Source: Erwinia typographi
Lineage (GTDB): Bacteria > Pseudomonadota > Gammaproteobacteria > Enterobacterales > Enterobacteriaceae
DNA length: 64,000 nt
Reading direction: 5' to 3'
Assembly (NCBI RefSeq): GCF_000773975.1
Contig: NZ_JRUQ01000018.1
Span: forward strand, 62,001 to 126,000
The notes under the pieces are model-generated. The model was not told the origin of the DNA, searched no databases, and saw only the letters and a program-made list of their open reading frames with translations. A program made the translations under genes and the position numbers. Within the stretch, counting starts at the first letter, position 1. Each line of letters begins with the position of its first letter. This document shows positions 41,709 through 50,761 of this stretch, one piece after another.

Positions 41709-41939
41709 TCAGTCCTCCTTCTTCGCGCCGGTGTCGGCAGTTTTCGTGGCAGCTGGCGCGACGGCCTTAGCGGCGGGTTCAGCCACCTTTGCCGGGACCA
41801 GCTCAAGGTCGCCATCGCTCAGGCGGCGGCGGTAGTAGGTTGTCAGCACCACCTCCACCGCCTGGCTGTCAGTAATGTAGCGGCGGCTGTCGTTCTCCAG
41901 CGGCACGCGTACCCCCTTACGGGCAATCACACGGGTCAT
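41709..41939 (-). CDS. Mu gp38-like small protein (DUF2635)
   Basis: The 76-residue protein MTRVIARKGVRVPLENDSRR belongs to the DUF2635 group found before sheath genes in Mu-like phages. The C-terminus is low-complexity Ala/Lys/Thr. It overlaps gp37 by 4 bases. Confidence 0.82.
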   Translation of the reverse strand: MTRVIARKGVRVPLENDSRRYITDSQAVEVVLTTYYRRRLSDGDLELVPAKVAEPAAKAVAPAATKTADTGAKKED

Positions 41940-42583
41940 TCGTCTTTCTCCGTAGTCACAATGCTGTCAAGCGTCGCACCGGATGGTGTGGTGAAGGTGC
42001 CTGCGGTGGTGTCATGGGCAGGCCACGGTTTATCAAGCCTGCCGCAGTACTCCGCAAAGATATAATCCGGATCGGTGGCGTCTTCCGGCGCTGGCCAGCG
42101 ACCGTTGTCCAGCGCGTCCTCATACCAGTGCGTGGAAAACTCGCACACGTACACCGACACCGCGCTGTCCTTATAGGCCTTGCGGAACAGATTGGTGACG
42201 CGCCCCGGACGCAGGCAGGCGATGGGAAGCCCCACATCCTGCCCGGTCAGCAGGCGACGCACGCTCTCCGCTATCAGGTTACAGCCCGGCTCATCCGGCA
42301 CGGGACCACCTTCGCGCTGGGCGGTTTCACTACGCACGCTGCGTGACGCCACAAACACCGCAAACTCGCCCGTCACGCGCCAGCGGCGCTGCGTGGTGTT
42401 CTGCGGGCGGCAACTGGTGACGCCTTTGAATGTCACCCAGATACCGGGCAGTACGCGCAGTATCTGACCGATATCTTCAAGCTCGCCGCCGTAGGTGGTG
42501 ACGTTACGCACCATGCCACCTTTACGGGTATTCAGGCCTTCACTGAGGCGTGTGACGATGGCCTGCTCAATCTGCGTAATCAT
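41936..42583 (-). CDS. Mu gp37-like tail terminator protein
   Basis: The ATG at 42583 overlaps the preceding stop by one base (TGATG), giving 215 residues: MITQIEQAIVTRLSEGLNTR. It belongs to the gp37 family with GELEDIGQILRVLPGIWVTF. It caps the tail at the head-proximal end. A start 27 bases upstream is in the previous gene and has no ribosome site. Confidence 0.87.
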   Translation of the reverse strand: MITQIEQAIVTRLSEGLNTRKGGMVRNVTTYGGELEDIGQILRVLPGIWVTFKGVTSCRPQNTTQRRWRVTGEFAVFVASRSVRSETAQREGGPVPDEPGCNLIAESVRRLLTGQDVGLPIACLRPGRVTNLFRKAYKDSAVSVYVCEFSTHWYEDALDNGRWPAPEDATDPDYIFAEYCGRLDKPWPAHDTTAGTFTTPSGATLDSIVTTEKDE

Positions 42584-43017
42584 CAGTAACCGCCTCCGCC
42601 TGTGCGCCACCGGGACCAGCTGTTGCTGCCTGCAGTAAACATGACGCCGGTTGAGGATGATGGCAGTGCGGCTCCGCCTGACTCTCCCGAACCCAGCGAC
42701 ACGTCACCCTTTGCAACTTTCTCCAGATAGCGGATGCCGTCACGGTAGCGGTCGCGAATTTCGTCCGTACACAGCCGCTCCGTGCCGGTCAGCCGGTAAC
42801 GGGCAATGTCACAGGCGATGCCGGTCAGGATGGGCGGACGGGCTTTCAGCGGCAGCGTGTAACGCCCGGCAATATAGCCATCGATCTCATCGGAAGCGGC
42901 CTGCAGGGCAAAGTCCAGCACGCCGTCATCATCAATATCGATGTCGCTAACATTGGTGATTTCACTGACTTCACGCTCACCGAAGCGCTTCACCATGTCA
43001 TCACGGGTTGCGTACAT
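42583..43017 (-). CDS. Mu gp36-like head-tail joining protein (DUF1320)
   Basis: A 144-residue protein starting MYATRDDMVKRFGEREVSEI, the DUF1320/gp36 family of connector proteins. It contains IDGYIAGRYTLPL and ILTGIACDIARYRL. The C-terminus is Gly/Ser-rich. It follows the capsid gene by 2 bases. Confidence 0.9.
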   Translation of the reverse strand: MYATRDDMVKRFGEREVSEITNVSDIDIDDDGVLDFALQAASDEIDGYIAGRYTLPLKARPPILTGIACDIARYRLTGTERLCTDEIRDRYRDGIRYLEKVAKGDVSLGSGESGGAALPSSSTGVMFTAGSNSWSRWRTGGGGY

Positions 43018-43019
43018 GA

Positions 43020-43931
43020 CTATTTTCCGTCACCGGTGGAGCCGACCGCCATCTGCCAGAAGGCATACGCCGCCGCACCGCGCGCTTCAGCGCCAAACAG
43101 GTATTCCGCGCGCATAAAGACGCTGTCACTGTCCGGGGTAAGCTGCGATACAAAGGTTGGCTTCCTGCGCTGCTGAAAGATGAACGGCTTGAGCGCCTGG
43201 GTGGTGTCCAGCAGAAACCACGCTGTCGCAGATTTGATACGCTGGGACATCACCACCTTTGCCGCCCCCTTGTACGGGTTAGGCTTGCCATCTTCCAGAC
43301 GGTCGGTGGTCACCAGCGACGTGGCCAGTTCAAACAGCGCAGGACCGACCAGCAGGATATTGGGGTTAAGGCTCAGCGGCTCTCCCTGTGAATCCTGCAG
43401 GCTCCACATCATCTCGCGTGCCTTACCGAAGGAGGCCTGGGCTTCTGCCAGAGAAGCAATTGAGAGTGGCGCGCTCAGCAGGTTGCTGAAGGTTTTCTTC
43501 GCAACGGGGTGTTTTGCGCTGAAGAACGGCTGACCGTCGAAGCATTTCGCACTGAAGCCGTTATTCACCAGGTCATAAATCAGCTTATCCGGCCAGTTGG
43601 CGGCAGCGGTGCCATAAGCGGTGGCAGAGACCGGGTAAATGCCAAGCTGGTCATCTTCAATGTGGTTACGCTTAACGCTGATGGTCGCCTCGTAATCATC
43701 GTTGGGCACAACGTAGTCCTGGCGCTGCAGGCGCTGCACCATTTTGTCGCCCACCCATTTACGCAGCTGCGGGAACTGCTCCATCCAGGCGTAATAGTTT
43801 GCCGCCGTTGTCGACGGGATCAGCGTGGCCACCTCGCCCCAGTTGGGCTGTGCGCGGCTCAGGGCATCGCTGAAACTTTTTTTCAGCGCCAGAAACAGCA
43901 CGTCGAGATTGGCTTTAGTGATTTCGGCCAT
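43020..43931 (-). CDS. Mu gpT-like major capsid protein
   Basis: The 303-residue protein MAEITKANLDVLFLALKKSF has the Mu-type head subunit signature. It includes FPQLRKWVGDKMVQRLQRQDYVVPNDDYEATISVKRN and RAEYLFGAEARGAAAYAFWQ. It builds the head with the decoration protein upstream. Confidence 0.94.
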   Translation of the reverse strand: MAEITKANLDVLFLALKKSFSDALSRAQPNWGEVATLIPSTTAANYYAWMEQFPQLRKWVGDKMVQRLQRQDYVVPNDDYEATISVKRNHIEDDQLGIYPVSATAYGTAAANWPDKLIYDLVNNGFSAKCFDGQPFFSAKHPVAKKTFSNLLSAPLSIASLAEAQASFGKAREMMWSLQDSQGEPLSLNPNILLVGPALFELATSLVTTDRLEDGKPNPYKGAAKVVMSQRIKSATAWFLLDTTQALKPFIFQQRRKPTFVSQLTPDSDSVFMRAEYLFGAEARGAAAYAFWQMAVGSTGDGK

Positions 43932-43948
43932 CGTTGTCTTCCTTATTG

Positions 43949-44386
43949 TCAGTAAATCCAGACGCCGTCAGCATCAATCATGATGATGCTGCCCGCCTTA
44001 CAGTTGGTGGCTTCGGTGGCCGGAGTCTTCCCGTCATCTGACGCAGGCGTACTGCCATCAGTGGCGGTCACCGTCTGGTTGTCCAGGACATAAGCCCGGT
44101 CAAGCAGATTAGCCTGCGTGATGGTGCCGTCCTGATCCCAGCGAAACGCCTTATTGGTCCGCACCAGGATGGTGATGTCGCCGTCAGCGCCCGTGCTGTT
44201 ATCCACGGATTCTGCTGCGCAACCGCCGAATTTCAGGGTGGCGTCCGCCTTGCCGTTGACGGCATAACCGTCAGCATTGATGCAGACGATAGCCCCTTCC
44301 GGGATGGTTTCGCCTTTCGCCACGCCGACCGGCGTCAGGATGGCATCGCGCCACGGCGTGTTACGGGGTGTGGTGGTTGCGGTCAT
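43949..44386 (-). CDS. Head decoration-like protein
   Basis: The 145-residue beta-rich protein MTATTTPRNTPWRDAILTPV resembles the small head proteins placed between protease/scaffold and capsid in Mu-like phages (DUF2190-like, similar to a trimeric capsid decoration fold). No catalytic motif is present. Exact family is not certain. Confidence 0.7.
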   Translation of the reverse strand: MTATTTPRNTPWRDAILTPVGVAKGETIPEGAIVCINADGYAVNGKADATLKFGGCAAESVDNSTGADGDITILVRTNKAFRWDQDGTITQANLLDRAYVLDNQTVTATDGSTPASDDGKTPATEATNCKAGSIIMIDADGVWIY

Positions 44387-44940
44387 GCTGCACCTCCGCT
44401 CTCAGAGAGGTAGCCAGCGTCCAGACCGAGCGCGCCCAGCATTTTCTGCTGGTCAGCCGACAGGGCGGCGGTGTTCAGTTCTGCCGGGGCTTTGCCGCCG
44501 GTCTGCATCCCCGTCAGCGCCGGATTGGGCGTGCGGATGGACAGGCCAGTCTTAAAGGTGTCCAGGTCTTTTGTCGCCAGTGAACGCATCCAGTCCTCAT
44601 CGGCTCCGGGAATGATGCGACCGTCGCTCAGCGCCGCCTCAATCAGGGCATCCGCTTCGGTCTGATGCACTTTCTGGCTCAGGGCTGCAAGCTGCTCGCG
44701 GGTCTCATTGAACACGCTGACCGGCACGAACCTGGACGGGTCCGGTGCAGTGGTGGCCTGCTGAGACAGCGCCGCAATGCTCTGGTCTTTCTTCGCAATC
44801 AGGTCGGAAAAGGTGCTGCAGGCGGCGGGTTTAAGCAGGGTTTCCTGCGCCGCCGTCAGCGCGACAGCAATCGCGGCCTCATCGGCCTCTTTCCCCAGAC
44901 CCAGCATCGCGCAGAGTGCCAGGCGTAAGTTTTCATCCAT
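44383..44940 (-). CDS. Mu gpZ-like internal scaffold protein
   Basis: An internal in-frame ATG at 44940 (MDENLRLALCAMLGLGKEAD, residue 172 of the protease) is preceded by GGAGG with an 8-base spacer. The 185-residue product would be the separate scaffold, as the Z product is made from within I in Mu. The coiled-coil part is rich in Q, A and E. Confidence 0.72.
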   Translation of the reverse strand: MDENLRLALCAMLGLGKEADEAAIAVALTAAQETLLKPAACSTFSDLIAKKDQSIAALSQQATTAPDPSRFVPVSVFNETREQLAALSQKVHQTEADALIEAALSDGRIIPGADEDWMRSLATKDLDTFKTGLSIRTPNPALTGMQTGGKAPAELNTAALSADQQKMLGALGLDAGYLSESGGAA

Positions 44941-45453
44941 CGGTGTGTCCTCCGGGAGGTAAAGAAATGACGCGGCGGCAAGGAGTTCATCCATACCATC
45001 CAGCGCCGGAGTGTTGGTCAGGGCGGCATTAATGAGCTTGACCACGTTGCCCTGCTGGTCATACAGAAACAGCGCTGACACATAGCGGTACTCCTTTGCG
45101 TCAATCAACTGCTGTGCGCGCGCCGTCCACTGCACGTCGGTGGCAAACAGGCCTGCAACCGGATCGAACTCAAGCCGCTTAAACCAGCCTGCGGCAGGGT
45201 TGGGCTGCCCGTTCTCTTCCTTGTGAATGGTCTGGTGCTCATAATCGAACATGAAATCGTTAACGCGGCGCTCTGCGGTGGCAATGACCTGCGCCGCCTG
45301 CGCGGCTTCCAGTCGCCAGCACTCCGCTTCCGCAGGGCGACCATCTTCCGAGCGGAACCGACCGGCAGGGAGAAGCTGCACGCGAGGTGCGTCACCGTCC
45401 AGTGTCGGGGTGATCCATCCGTTAAGTGCGCCAATGCGCAGGGCCGGTTTCAT
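44383..45453 (-). CDS. Mu gpI-like head maturation protease
   Basis: The 356-residue protein starts MKPALRIGALNGWITPTLDG and has the protease region with FMFDYEHQTIHKEENGQPNPAAGW (residues about 68..90) and YVSALFLYDQQGNVV. The C-terminal part is a scaffold. As in Mu, a second start inside the gene would give the scaffold alone. First gene of an operon headed by a late-promoter box. Confidence 0.9.
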   Translation of the reverse strand: MKPALRIGALNGWITPTLDGDAPRVQLLPAGRFRSEDGRPAEAECWRLEAAQAAQVIATAERRVNDFMFDYEHQTIHKEENGQPNPAAGWFKRLEFDPVAGLFATDVQWTARAQQLIDAKEYRYVSALFLYDQQGNVVKLINAALTNTPALDGMDELLAAASFLYLPEDTPMDENLRLALCAMLGLGKEADEAAIAVALTAAQETLLKPAACSTFSDLIAKKDQSIAALSQQATTAPDPSRFVPVSVFNETREQLAALSQKVHQTEADALIEAALSDGRIIPGADEDWMRSLATKDLDTFKTGLSIRTPNPALTGMQTGGKAPAELNTAALSADQQKMLGALGLDAGYLSESGGAA

Positions 45454-45489
45454 GTACTGCTGCCATCCTGTGTCATCATGTCAGGACGC

Positions 45490-45536
45490 AGCTTAGCGGG
45501 AGGGCAAAAGGCTAATCAGTTGCAGGGGTGAAGCAG
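45490..45536 (-). promoter_or_regulatory. Late promoter for head genes (PI-like)
   Basis: GTTGCAGGGGTGAAGCAG (45519..45536) precedes, on the minus strand and after exactly 23 bases, the hexamer TAAGCT (45490..45495). A start near 45483 would lead the protease gene at 45453. Mu has its PI promoter at this point. Confidence 0.75.
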
Positions 45537-45598
45537 TTACGCAGGGGAAGGTTTGCGCAGGATCACAGGGTAACAGCTTAACCGGCAGGCGTAACCCC

Positions 45599-45663
45599 GT
45601 TTAAAACACGTTTAAATCGCGTCAGTTCCGTTTAAAAGGTTTTCAGGGGTAGCGATGTACCCC
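45599..45663. repeat. Phased GTTTAAA tracts and hairpin upstream of PI
   Basis: GTTTAAA occurs at 45599, 45610 and 45630, 11 and 20 bases apart and so roughly on one helix face. A hairpin GGGGTA (45646..45651)/TACCCC (45658..45663) follows. These lie in the 170-base gap between the head promoter and the gpG-like gene, with no frame worth calling. Confidence 0.5.
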
Positions 45664-45706
45664 CGGAGGTCTTCAGGCGCTTACAGGGCGTCTCAGGCGT
45701 TTATCC

Positions 45707-46189
45707 TCACAGCCCACCTGTAAGCCAGTCATCTATGCTTTGTGCTATATCCTGCATATCCTCACCGGTGAGGGTCAGGAACGGGCGGGCCGGTACAGTT
45801 GAGCCGGGGTGATTCACCTTTGCCGCATAGCGACCGTTAAAGCGCAGGGCCTGCTTATATTTCGGCCTGATCTCATGCGGACGCGTTTTACCTCCCTGGT
45901 TCTGGATACGGGCGTAGATAACGTTCGTCCCGACCACGGCGCGGTCATTGTCGCTGTACGTGTCGATGGAGCTGGCCAGACGGCCACTGTCCTGCAGGAT
46001 TTTCCCTTCACGGGCAACCGGCAGCCACTTCACCGGGCGACCTTCCTGCGCGAAGTTATCCATAACCGCTTTATACATGCGCTCGCTGATGTCCCGCAGC
46101 AACGGTTCACGGCGGGCCAAGCGCTGCGCCATCCGGTCCAGCGCCTGCTCCAGTTCCGGGGGGAAGGTTATCGTCAGTTCCGGCTCCAT
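45707..46189 (-). CDS. Mu gpG-like virion morphogenesis protein
   Basis: The start at 46189 overlaps the upstream stop (TGATG) and has GGGAGG upstream. The 160-residue product has MAQRLARREPLLRDISERMY and the family segment NVIYARIQNQGGKTRP, with the closing TGEDMQDIAQSIDDWL. It is required for tail completion in Mu. Confidence 0.88.
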   Translation of the reverse strand: MEPELTITFPPELEQALDRMAQRLARREPLLRDISERMYKAVMDNFAQEGRPVKWLPVAREGKILQDSGRLASSIDTYSDNDRAVVGTNVIYARIQNQGGKTRPHEIRPKYKQALRFNGRYAAKVNHPGSTVPARPFLTLTGEDMQDIAQSIDDWLTGGL

Positions 46190-47433
46190 CAGGCCTCCCA
46201 TGCGCCGGTCACCACCGGCAGCGCTCTCAGCTGCACCTCACGCGCAGGCGTGAGCAGCTCACTCTGCGTGATGGCGGGCATATCACCGCTCAGACTCACC
46301 CGCAGCACGCGCGGCAGGTTACTGCGGCGCACCACGTACAACAGCGAACCGTCAGCATCCTGCAGCACCACATCAGGGGAAGCCAGCAGCGCAGGAATAC
46401 GCAGCCAGTCAGCCGTCACCGCTGGCTGCGCCCGCACGGTGTCCGCTGTCAGCGTCACCACAGCCCGCGTCACGCTGACGGCGGGCGCGTCCACCACGGC
46501 AGGCAGCAGCGCCCCGGCATAGCGTGCATCGCCGCTGAGGCGGTCATCGTGCGCCACAGTCTGCACCCACCCCGCCAGGTCGCGTGTGAAGTCAGCCCGC
46601 ACAGCCGGACTGCGCATGGCTTCGTCCGTGGCCAGCGCCGCAAGGTGCGGTGGTGCGCTGGCCCCTTTGCGCAACAGCTGCTGGCTGAGGTTCGCCAGGC
46701 TGTCGCGTCCGGGGTTGAGATGAAAGCCCGCATCCGGGGTAAACAGACGCCCGGAGGCCGGGTCTTTCAGGGCCGTGACCGGACGGGTGCTGTTACCATA
46801 AGGCTGCTCAATGGTGATCCGCATACCCTCTGACGATTCAACACCCACCGGATGCCGGTCGACTTCAGCCTGTGACAACGCCACCACGCGGCAGCGGCAG
46901 TTGTAACCGTTCGGGGGAAAGAGGATATCCCAGATCGGATCATCCCAGCGGAAGATACGACCGTTAAGGGCCGCATGCGCCGGACGGGTTCGGCTGTCCA
47001 TCACCGCCACATACTGCCAGTAGGGCCGCGCCTTAACGTTGGCGCGCATTTTCTCATAGCGGCCCGCCATGTATGCCGACTGCGTGTTGGTGCGAAAGAT
47101 GGTATCAAGCCGGTATGGCATCAGCTTCCGGCCCTCCAGCACACCGTCATCGTCAGCCTTCAGACCGCTGCCCAGCCAGCCCTTACGCGCCAGCTGTGGC
47201 ATCAGGTTATCCTTAAACCAGGCGCCGGTCTGGCCGTCCTCCAGCGCCTGCGCCAGCGCGGTATGCACATCCGTCAGCACATCCTGCTTCAGGATACCGC
47301 TCACCACAAATGAGGTGGCGTGCGCACGGTCCTGCATCTGCCGGGTATCAAACGCGATGTTAATGCCCTTTGAACGGAAGTAACGTATCGCTGCCTCCGG
47401 CTTCAGCGTCATGGCATAGCCGAGGTTAACCAC
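46189..47433 (-). CDS. Mu gpF-like minor head protein
   Basis: I choose the GTG at 47433 (reading VVNLGYAMTLKPEAAIRYFR) because GGGGG lies 7 bases upstream and the sequence matches family N-termini. The 414-residue product has the SPP1 gp7/F domain with IFRTNTQSAYMAGRYEKM and WQYVAVMDSRTRPAHAALNG, then GYNCRCRVVALSQAEV. It joins the portal to the capsid. An ATG at 47412 is a shorter alternative. Confidence 0.9.
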   Translation of the reverse strand: MVNLGYAMTLKPEAAIRYFRSKGINIAFDTRQMQDRAHATSFVVSGILKQDVLTDVHTALAQALEDGQTGAWFKDNLMPQLARKGWLGSGLKADDDGVLEGRKLMPYRLDTIFRTNTQSAYMAGRYEKMRANVKARPYWQYVAVMDSRTRPAHAALNGRIFRWDDPIWDILFPPNGYNCRCRVVALSQAEVDRHPVGVESSEGMRITIEQPYGNSTRPVTALKDPASGRLFTPDAGFHLNPGRDSLANLSQQLLRKGASAPPHLAALATDEAMRSPAVRADFTRDLAGWVQTVAHDDRLSGDARYAGALLPAVVDAPAVSVTRAVVTLTADTVRAQPAVTADWLRIPALLASPDVVLQDADGSLLYVVRRSNLPRVLRVSLSGDMPAITQSELLTPAREVQLRALPVVTGAWEA

Positions 47434-49006
47434 GGACACGCCCCCACAGGTCAGCGACAAACAGCGCGTTCTCAATCAGCTGGCGCATCTCTTCGTCAGC
47501 GAGCTGCGGATATGCCGCATCGATAAGGGCATGCAGCGCCTCCGGGGGCTGGCCGTCGCTGAGGGCCGCGACAAGCGGCGTAAGCAGCGCTCTCATCGCC
47601 TCTTCAGTCACCCCGGCCAGCGCCTGGGGGACGGCATCCAGTGTGGCCTGTGCGCTGTTATCCTCCTGCACGGAAAGGGCCGCCTGCTGCGTGAACGGCA
47701 GCATGGCACGCGCATCGGACAGCAGAGAAAGTGCCGCAGGCGTGTCGCGTTTGTTCCCCGGTGGCACCAGCAGGGTTTCACCTGCCGCCGGAACCGGGAT
47801 GCCGGTGCGCTGATGCGCCCACTCCTGGCCCACGGCGATACCGGCGTTAACCGACGCACCGATGGCGTCAGCAAGGGTTTTCAGGTCTTCCGGCTCGCTG
47901 GCGTCAAACTCAAAGCGACACATCCGGCGCGGATCGGTATCCGCGTGGCCATTGAGCGCAAGCAGCGGCCAGAGCAGTTCACGCGTGAGCGTGGTGGCCA
48001 GCTGCCGGGCGTCGCTGGCCAGCAGCTCATGGCGCACCTCGTTATGCACATCACCGAGTGAGCGGTTGCCATTGCTCTCCGTCTGTGACGTCAGGGTGGC
48101 ACCGAGAATGACCTTGCTCTGCGTGCGCTCGCACCAGTCAATCATGAATTTAAACGGATCGGCCTGACCGGCGGCGGCATCTTCGAAGTTAATTTCCATG
48201 CCCTGCGGCATGATCCCCGCCGCCTCGCGCCCCAGCGTCATCACCGCGCGCATCAGTTCCATCTTCTCGTCGTCGGTGGTGCCGGACGGGTACTTACCGA
48301 CGCGCATCGGCAGACCATACACCTCCAGGAACTCCGCCAGATCGCGCGCTGAGAGGTTTTTGAACAGGTAAGTCCACGCCAGCACGCGGAACAGACCCGC
48401 TTCCGGGAAGCCGCCGCACTTCGCCTTGTGGCGGTGCAGCACCCATCCGGTGGGCCACAGCGCCGCGCCGTCCGCCGTGCCATCCGTCAGGCGGATATCA
48501 TCACCGGCGAACGACGGCGTGCGGAACCAGCGCTGCGGGCGCTTGTGAAAGCGCAACGGAAACCACAGTTTACCCTGACGCGACCAGTCAATCTCAACCG
48601 GTGAAAAGCCGTGCCCGATGGCATCGGTGAGATCAAACAGCAGTGCCTCAAAATCCGGCAGGTCCTGGAACCATTCGGAGACTTTGACGGCCAGCGCCTG
48701 CTCGGTGGCGCTGGCATTGCGCGGTGGCACAATCTTCCAGGGAAGCGTCAGGAGCGCCCGACGGCGCTTGCTCATCTCAGCGAACAGATGCCCGTCGCGC
48801 TCTTCCATGTCACAGAAGAAGTCGGCCTGCGCGGTAAGGTCGCCCTGTTCGGCGGCCTGAAGGATGCCATACAGACGGTTAACGTTGATGCCGACCGACG
48901 GATGCTCCGGCCACTGCTGACGCAGAAGCAGGTTGTCGTCTGACTGGCGGCGCTTCAGCGCCCGTGTCTCAAAGGGGTTTCCGTGCAGATCAAGAATAAC
49001 GCTCAT
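47426..49006 (-). CDS. Mu gp29-like portal protein (DUF935)
   Basis: The 526-residue protein MSVILDLHGNPFETRALKRR is a DUF935 portal. Signatures include PSVGINVNRLYGILQAAEQG, HAFSPVEIDW-like HGFSPVEIDWSR, WTYLFKNLSARDLAEFLEVYGLPMRVGKY and NRSLGDVHNEVR. It forms the DNA channel at the vertex. Confidence 0.93.
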   Translation of the reverse strand: MSVILDLHGNPFETRALKRRQSDDNLLLRQQWPEHPSVGINVNRLYGILQAAEQGDLTAQADFFCDMEERDGHLFAEMSKRRRALLTLPWKIVPPRNASATEQALAVKVSEWFQDLPDFEALLFDLTDAIGHGFSPVEIDWSRQGKLWFPLRFHKRPQRWFRTPSFAGDDIRLTDGTADGAALWPTGWVLHRHKAKCGGFPEAGLFRVLAWTYLFKNLSARDLAEFLEVYGLPMRVGKYPSGTTDDEKMELMRAVMTLGREAAGIMPQGMEINFEDAAAGQADPFKFMIDWCERTQSKVILGATLTSQTESNGNRSLGDVHNEVRHELLASDARQLATTLTRELLWPLLALNGHADTDPRRMCRFEFDASEPEDLKTLADAIGASVNAGIAVGQEWAHQRTGIPVPAAGETLLVPPGNKRDTPAALSLLSDARAMLPFTQQAALSVQEDNSAQATLDAVPQALAGVTEEAMRALLTPLVAALSDGQPPEALHALIDAAYPQLADEEMRQLIENALFVADLWGRVRG

Positions 49007-49009
49007 AAT

Positions 49010-50683
49010 TTACCAGCCTCCCCGTGAATAACGGGTTTTCCAGTCGCGCGCTGCCCGCGCACTCATTTCACTGTTCATGCCAAAAAACTCCATTTTAGGT
49101 GTACTGGACACCGCGAGCGTCCACAGCATATGCAGGGCGTCCGGGCCGTCATCGTGATCGGCTTTGGGGAAATGGCGAAGCTGTTCCAGCAGCGTGGTCT
49201 GACTGGCATGCAGGCGGATACGTCCGTTAGCCATGTGGGGCTGCAGCGACTCAATGCGCAGGAGCTTATCCGCATGCGGGATGATCGCGCGTGCCGGAAC
49301 CGGTATCCCTTCAAGCTGCGCGCGCTTGACCAGCTCGGTGCGCAGGAACTCCTGGAACTGCACCGACTCGACGCCCCACACCAGACAGCTGTAGATTTTC
49401 TGCAGCTCAATAACGTCGCTGATGATTTTATCCGGCAGGCGCTTGCGTATCTGCGCCTCAACCACGTCGAGCACGCCATTCAGGCGGTCATAGCCGCCCA
49501 CCAGTATGGCAGACGGGTCACGGCTGGCACCGGCTTTGCCCAGGCTCGGATCCACCGTTCCGAAGAAGATCCACTCGCGCAGGCGGTGAACCCAGAATTT
49601 GATAATGTCGTTACCGTTTTCATCCTTGCCAGCAAACAGCGCATCGTCACCGGCGACCGGATCGTTCTGGTATTCGGAATCAAAGGTGCCGTGACCGTCA
49701 CGGGCGCGAATGGTCATCAGGGTGAGCAGTGGGCGGGCTGTCCAGGAGACAATTGCTCCGGCATCCATCTCAGCACGGTGCGCTTCATAGAACGCCGTGG
49801 CCGTATCCTCGCCCTCATTGCGCAGCAGACCTTCCCACTCATCCCACAATTTACGGTCGTCCGGCCAGCGTCGCATCGCCCTGAAGCGGGCGGTGCGCCA
49901 CAGCTTGTTATTCAGCGTGCGTGACAGCACCGAGTCATAGTGCAGGATGGTGCCGATGTAGACCACGTCGAGCTTGCCCCCGGCCTGACCGAGCGGCAGC
50001 ACGGTTTTCTTCAGCCAGCCCTCCAGCTTGTCGCGCTGCTCCGGCTTGCGCACGTTCTCGTCGTTCTCGATATCGTCAAGCACCACCAGGTCAGGGCGGT
50101 ACGGGCCGTGACGCAGCCCGCGCAGCTTTTTACCGCTACCGGCGACCTGCACCTTGATGTCGTTACGGGTCAGGATGGTGCCCATCTGCCAGACGCGTCC
50201 CTGACCGCAGACTTCCGGGTAATCCGCCTGCAGGCGCGGGTTGTAGACCAGTTCCGCTTTAATGGCCTCAAGCATCGGATAGGCCTGGTCAATGGAGTCC
50301 ATGACGATAACCGGGTAATGCTTGATGCCGCGAATAATGCACCACAGCACAAACAGCTGGCTGACCAGCGTGGATTTGGCTTCCCCGCGAGGAGCCGCGA
50401 TGGCGTCACTGCAGCCCTTCGGGCTGGCAACAATCTGCGGCAGGCGGGTGAACAGGTAAACGTGCAGCTCGCTGGGGTCCGCGTGGCGCACATAGTGGGG
50501 AAAGTAGGTCTGTACAAAATATCGGTATCCGCCAACGGGGTCACTGACCGCCGCCCGTCGCTCAATCACCGCGCGGGCATCAGTGGAGAAGCCGGTGCAC
50601 TCTGCCTCGATAGTACGACGAAGGCCTGCGGCCAGTTCGCTCATAGCCTGACGCAACTCGCGCAGGCTGGTTTTTGACGACAT
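49010..50683 (-). CDS. Mu gp28-like terminase large subunit
   Basis: The 557-residue protein has an ATPase with AAPRGEAKSTLVSQL (Walker A region near residue 98) and DLVVLDDIENDENV (Walker B near 205), then the motor segment VVYIGTILHYDSVL. A C-terminal nuclease begins GTVDPSLGKAGASRDPSAIL. In Mu it cuts host-linked DNA by headful packaging. The DNA-binding small subunit lies upstream. Confidence 0.93.
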   Translation of the reverse strand: MSSKTSLRELRQAMSELAAGLRRTIEAECTGFSTDARAVIERRAAVSDPVGGYRYFVQTYFPHYVRHADPSELHVYLFTRLPQIVASPKGCSDAIAAPRGEAKSTLVSQLFVLWCIIRGIKHYPVIVMDSIDQAYPMLEAIKAELVYNPRLQADYPEVCGQGRVWQMGTILTRNDIKVQVAGSGKKLRGLRHGPYRPDLVVLDDIENDENVRKPEQRDKLEGWLKKTVLPLGQAGGKLDVVYIGTILHYDSVLSRTLNNKLWRTARFRAMRRWPDDRKLWDEWEGLLRNEGEDTATAFYEAHRAEMDAGAIVSWTARPLLTLMTIRARDGHGTFDSEYQNDPVAGDDALFAGKDENGNDIIKFWVHRLREWIFFGTVDPSLGKAGASRDPSAILVGGYDRLNGVLDVVEAQIRKRLPDKIISDVIELQKIYSCLVWGVESVQFQEFLRTELVKRAQLEGIPVPARAIIPHADKLLRIESLQPHMANGRIRLHASQTTLLEQLRHFPKADHDDGPDALHMLWTLAVSSTPKMEFFGMNSEMSARAARDWKTRYSRGGW

Positions 50684-50701
50684 ATCAGCCTCTTAAAAAA
50701 G

Positions 50702-50759
50702 AAGCCTCTTTATGCCAGGATACGGGCGCAATCCATTATCCACAGTAAAAAAGAGGCTT
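50702..50759 (+). promoter_or_regulatory. Leader inverted repeat overlapping a ribosome site
   Basis: AAGCCTCTTT (50702..50711) and AAAGAGGCTT (50750..50759) are complementary. The second arm contains the AGAGG ribosome site of the plus-strand gene at 50762. If the transcript starts upstream of 50702, pairing would hide the site. Confidence 0.4.
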
Positions 50760-50761
50760 TA

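Noticed and set aside
49130-49924. Long plus-strand frame of about 264 codons
   Set aside because: It is a shadow of the GC-rich large terminase gene.
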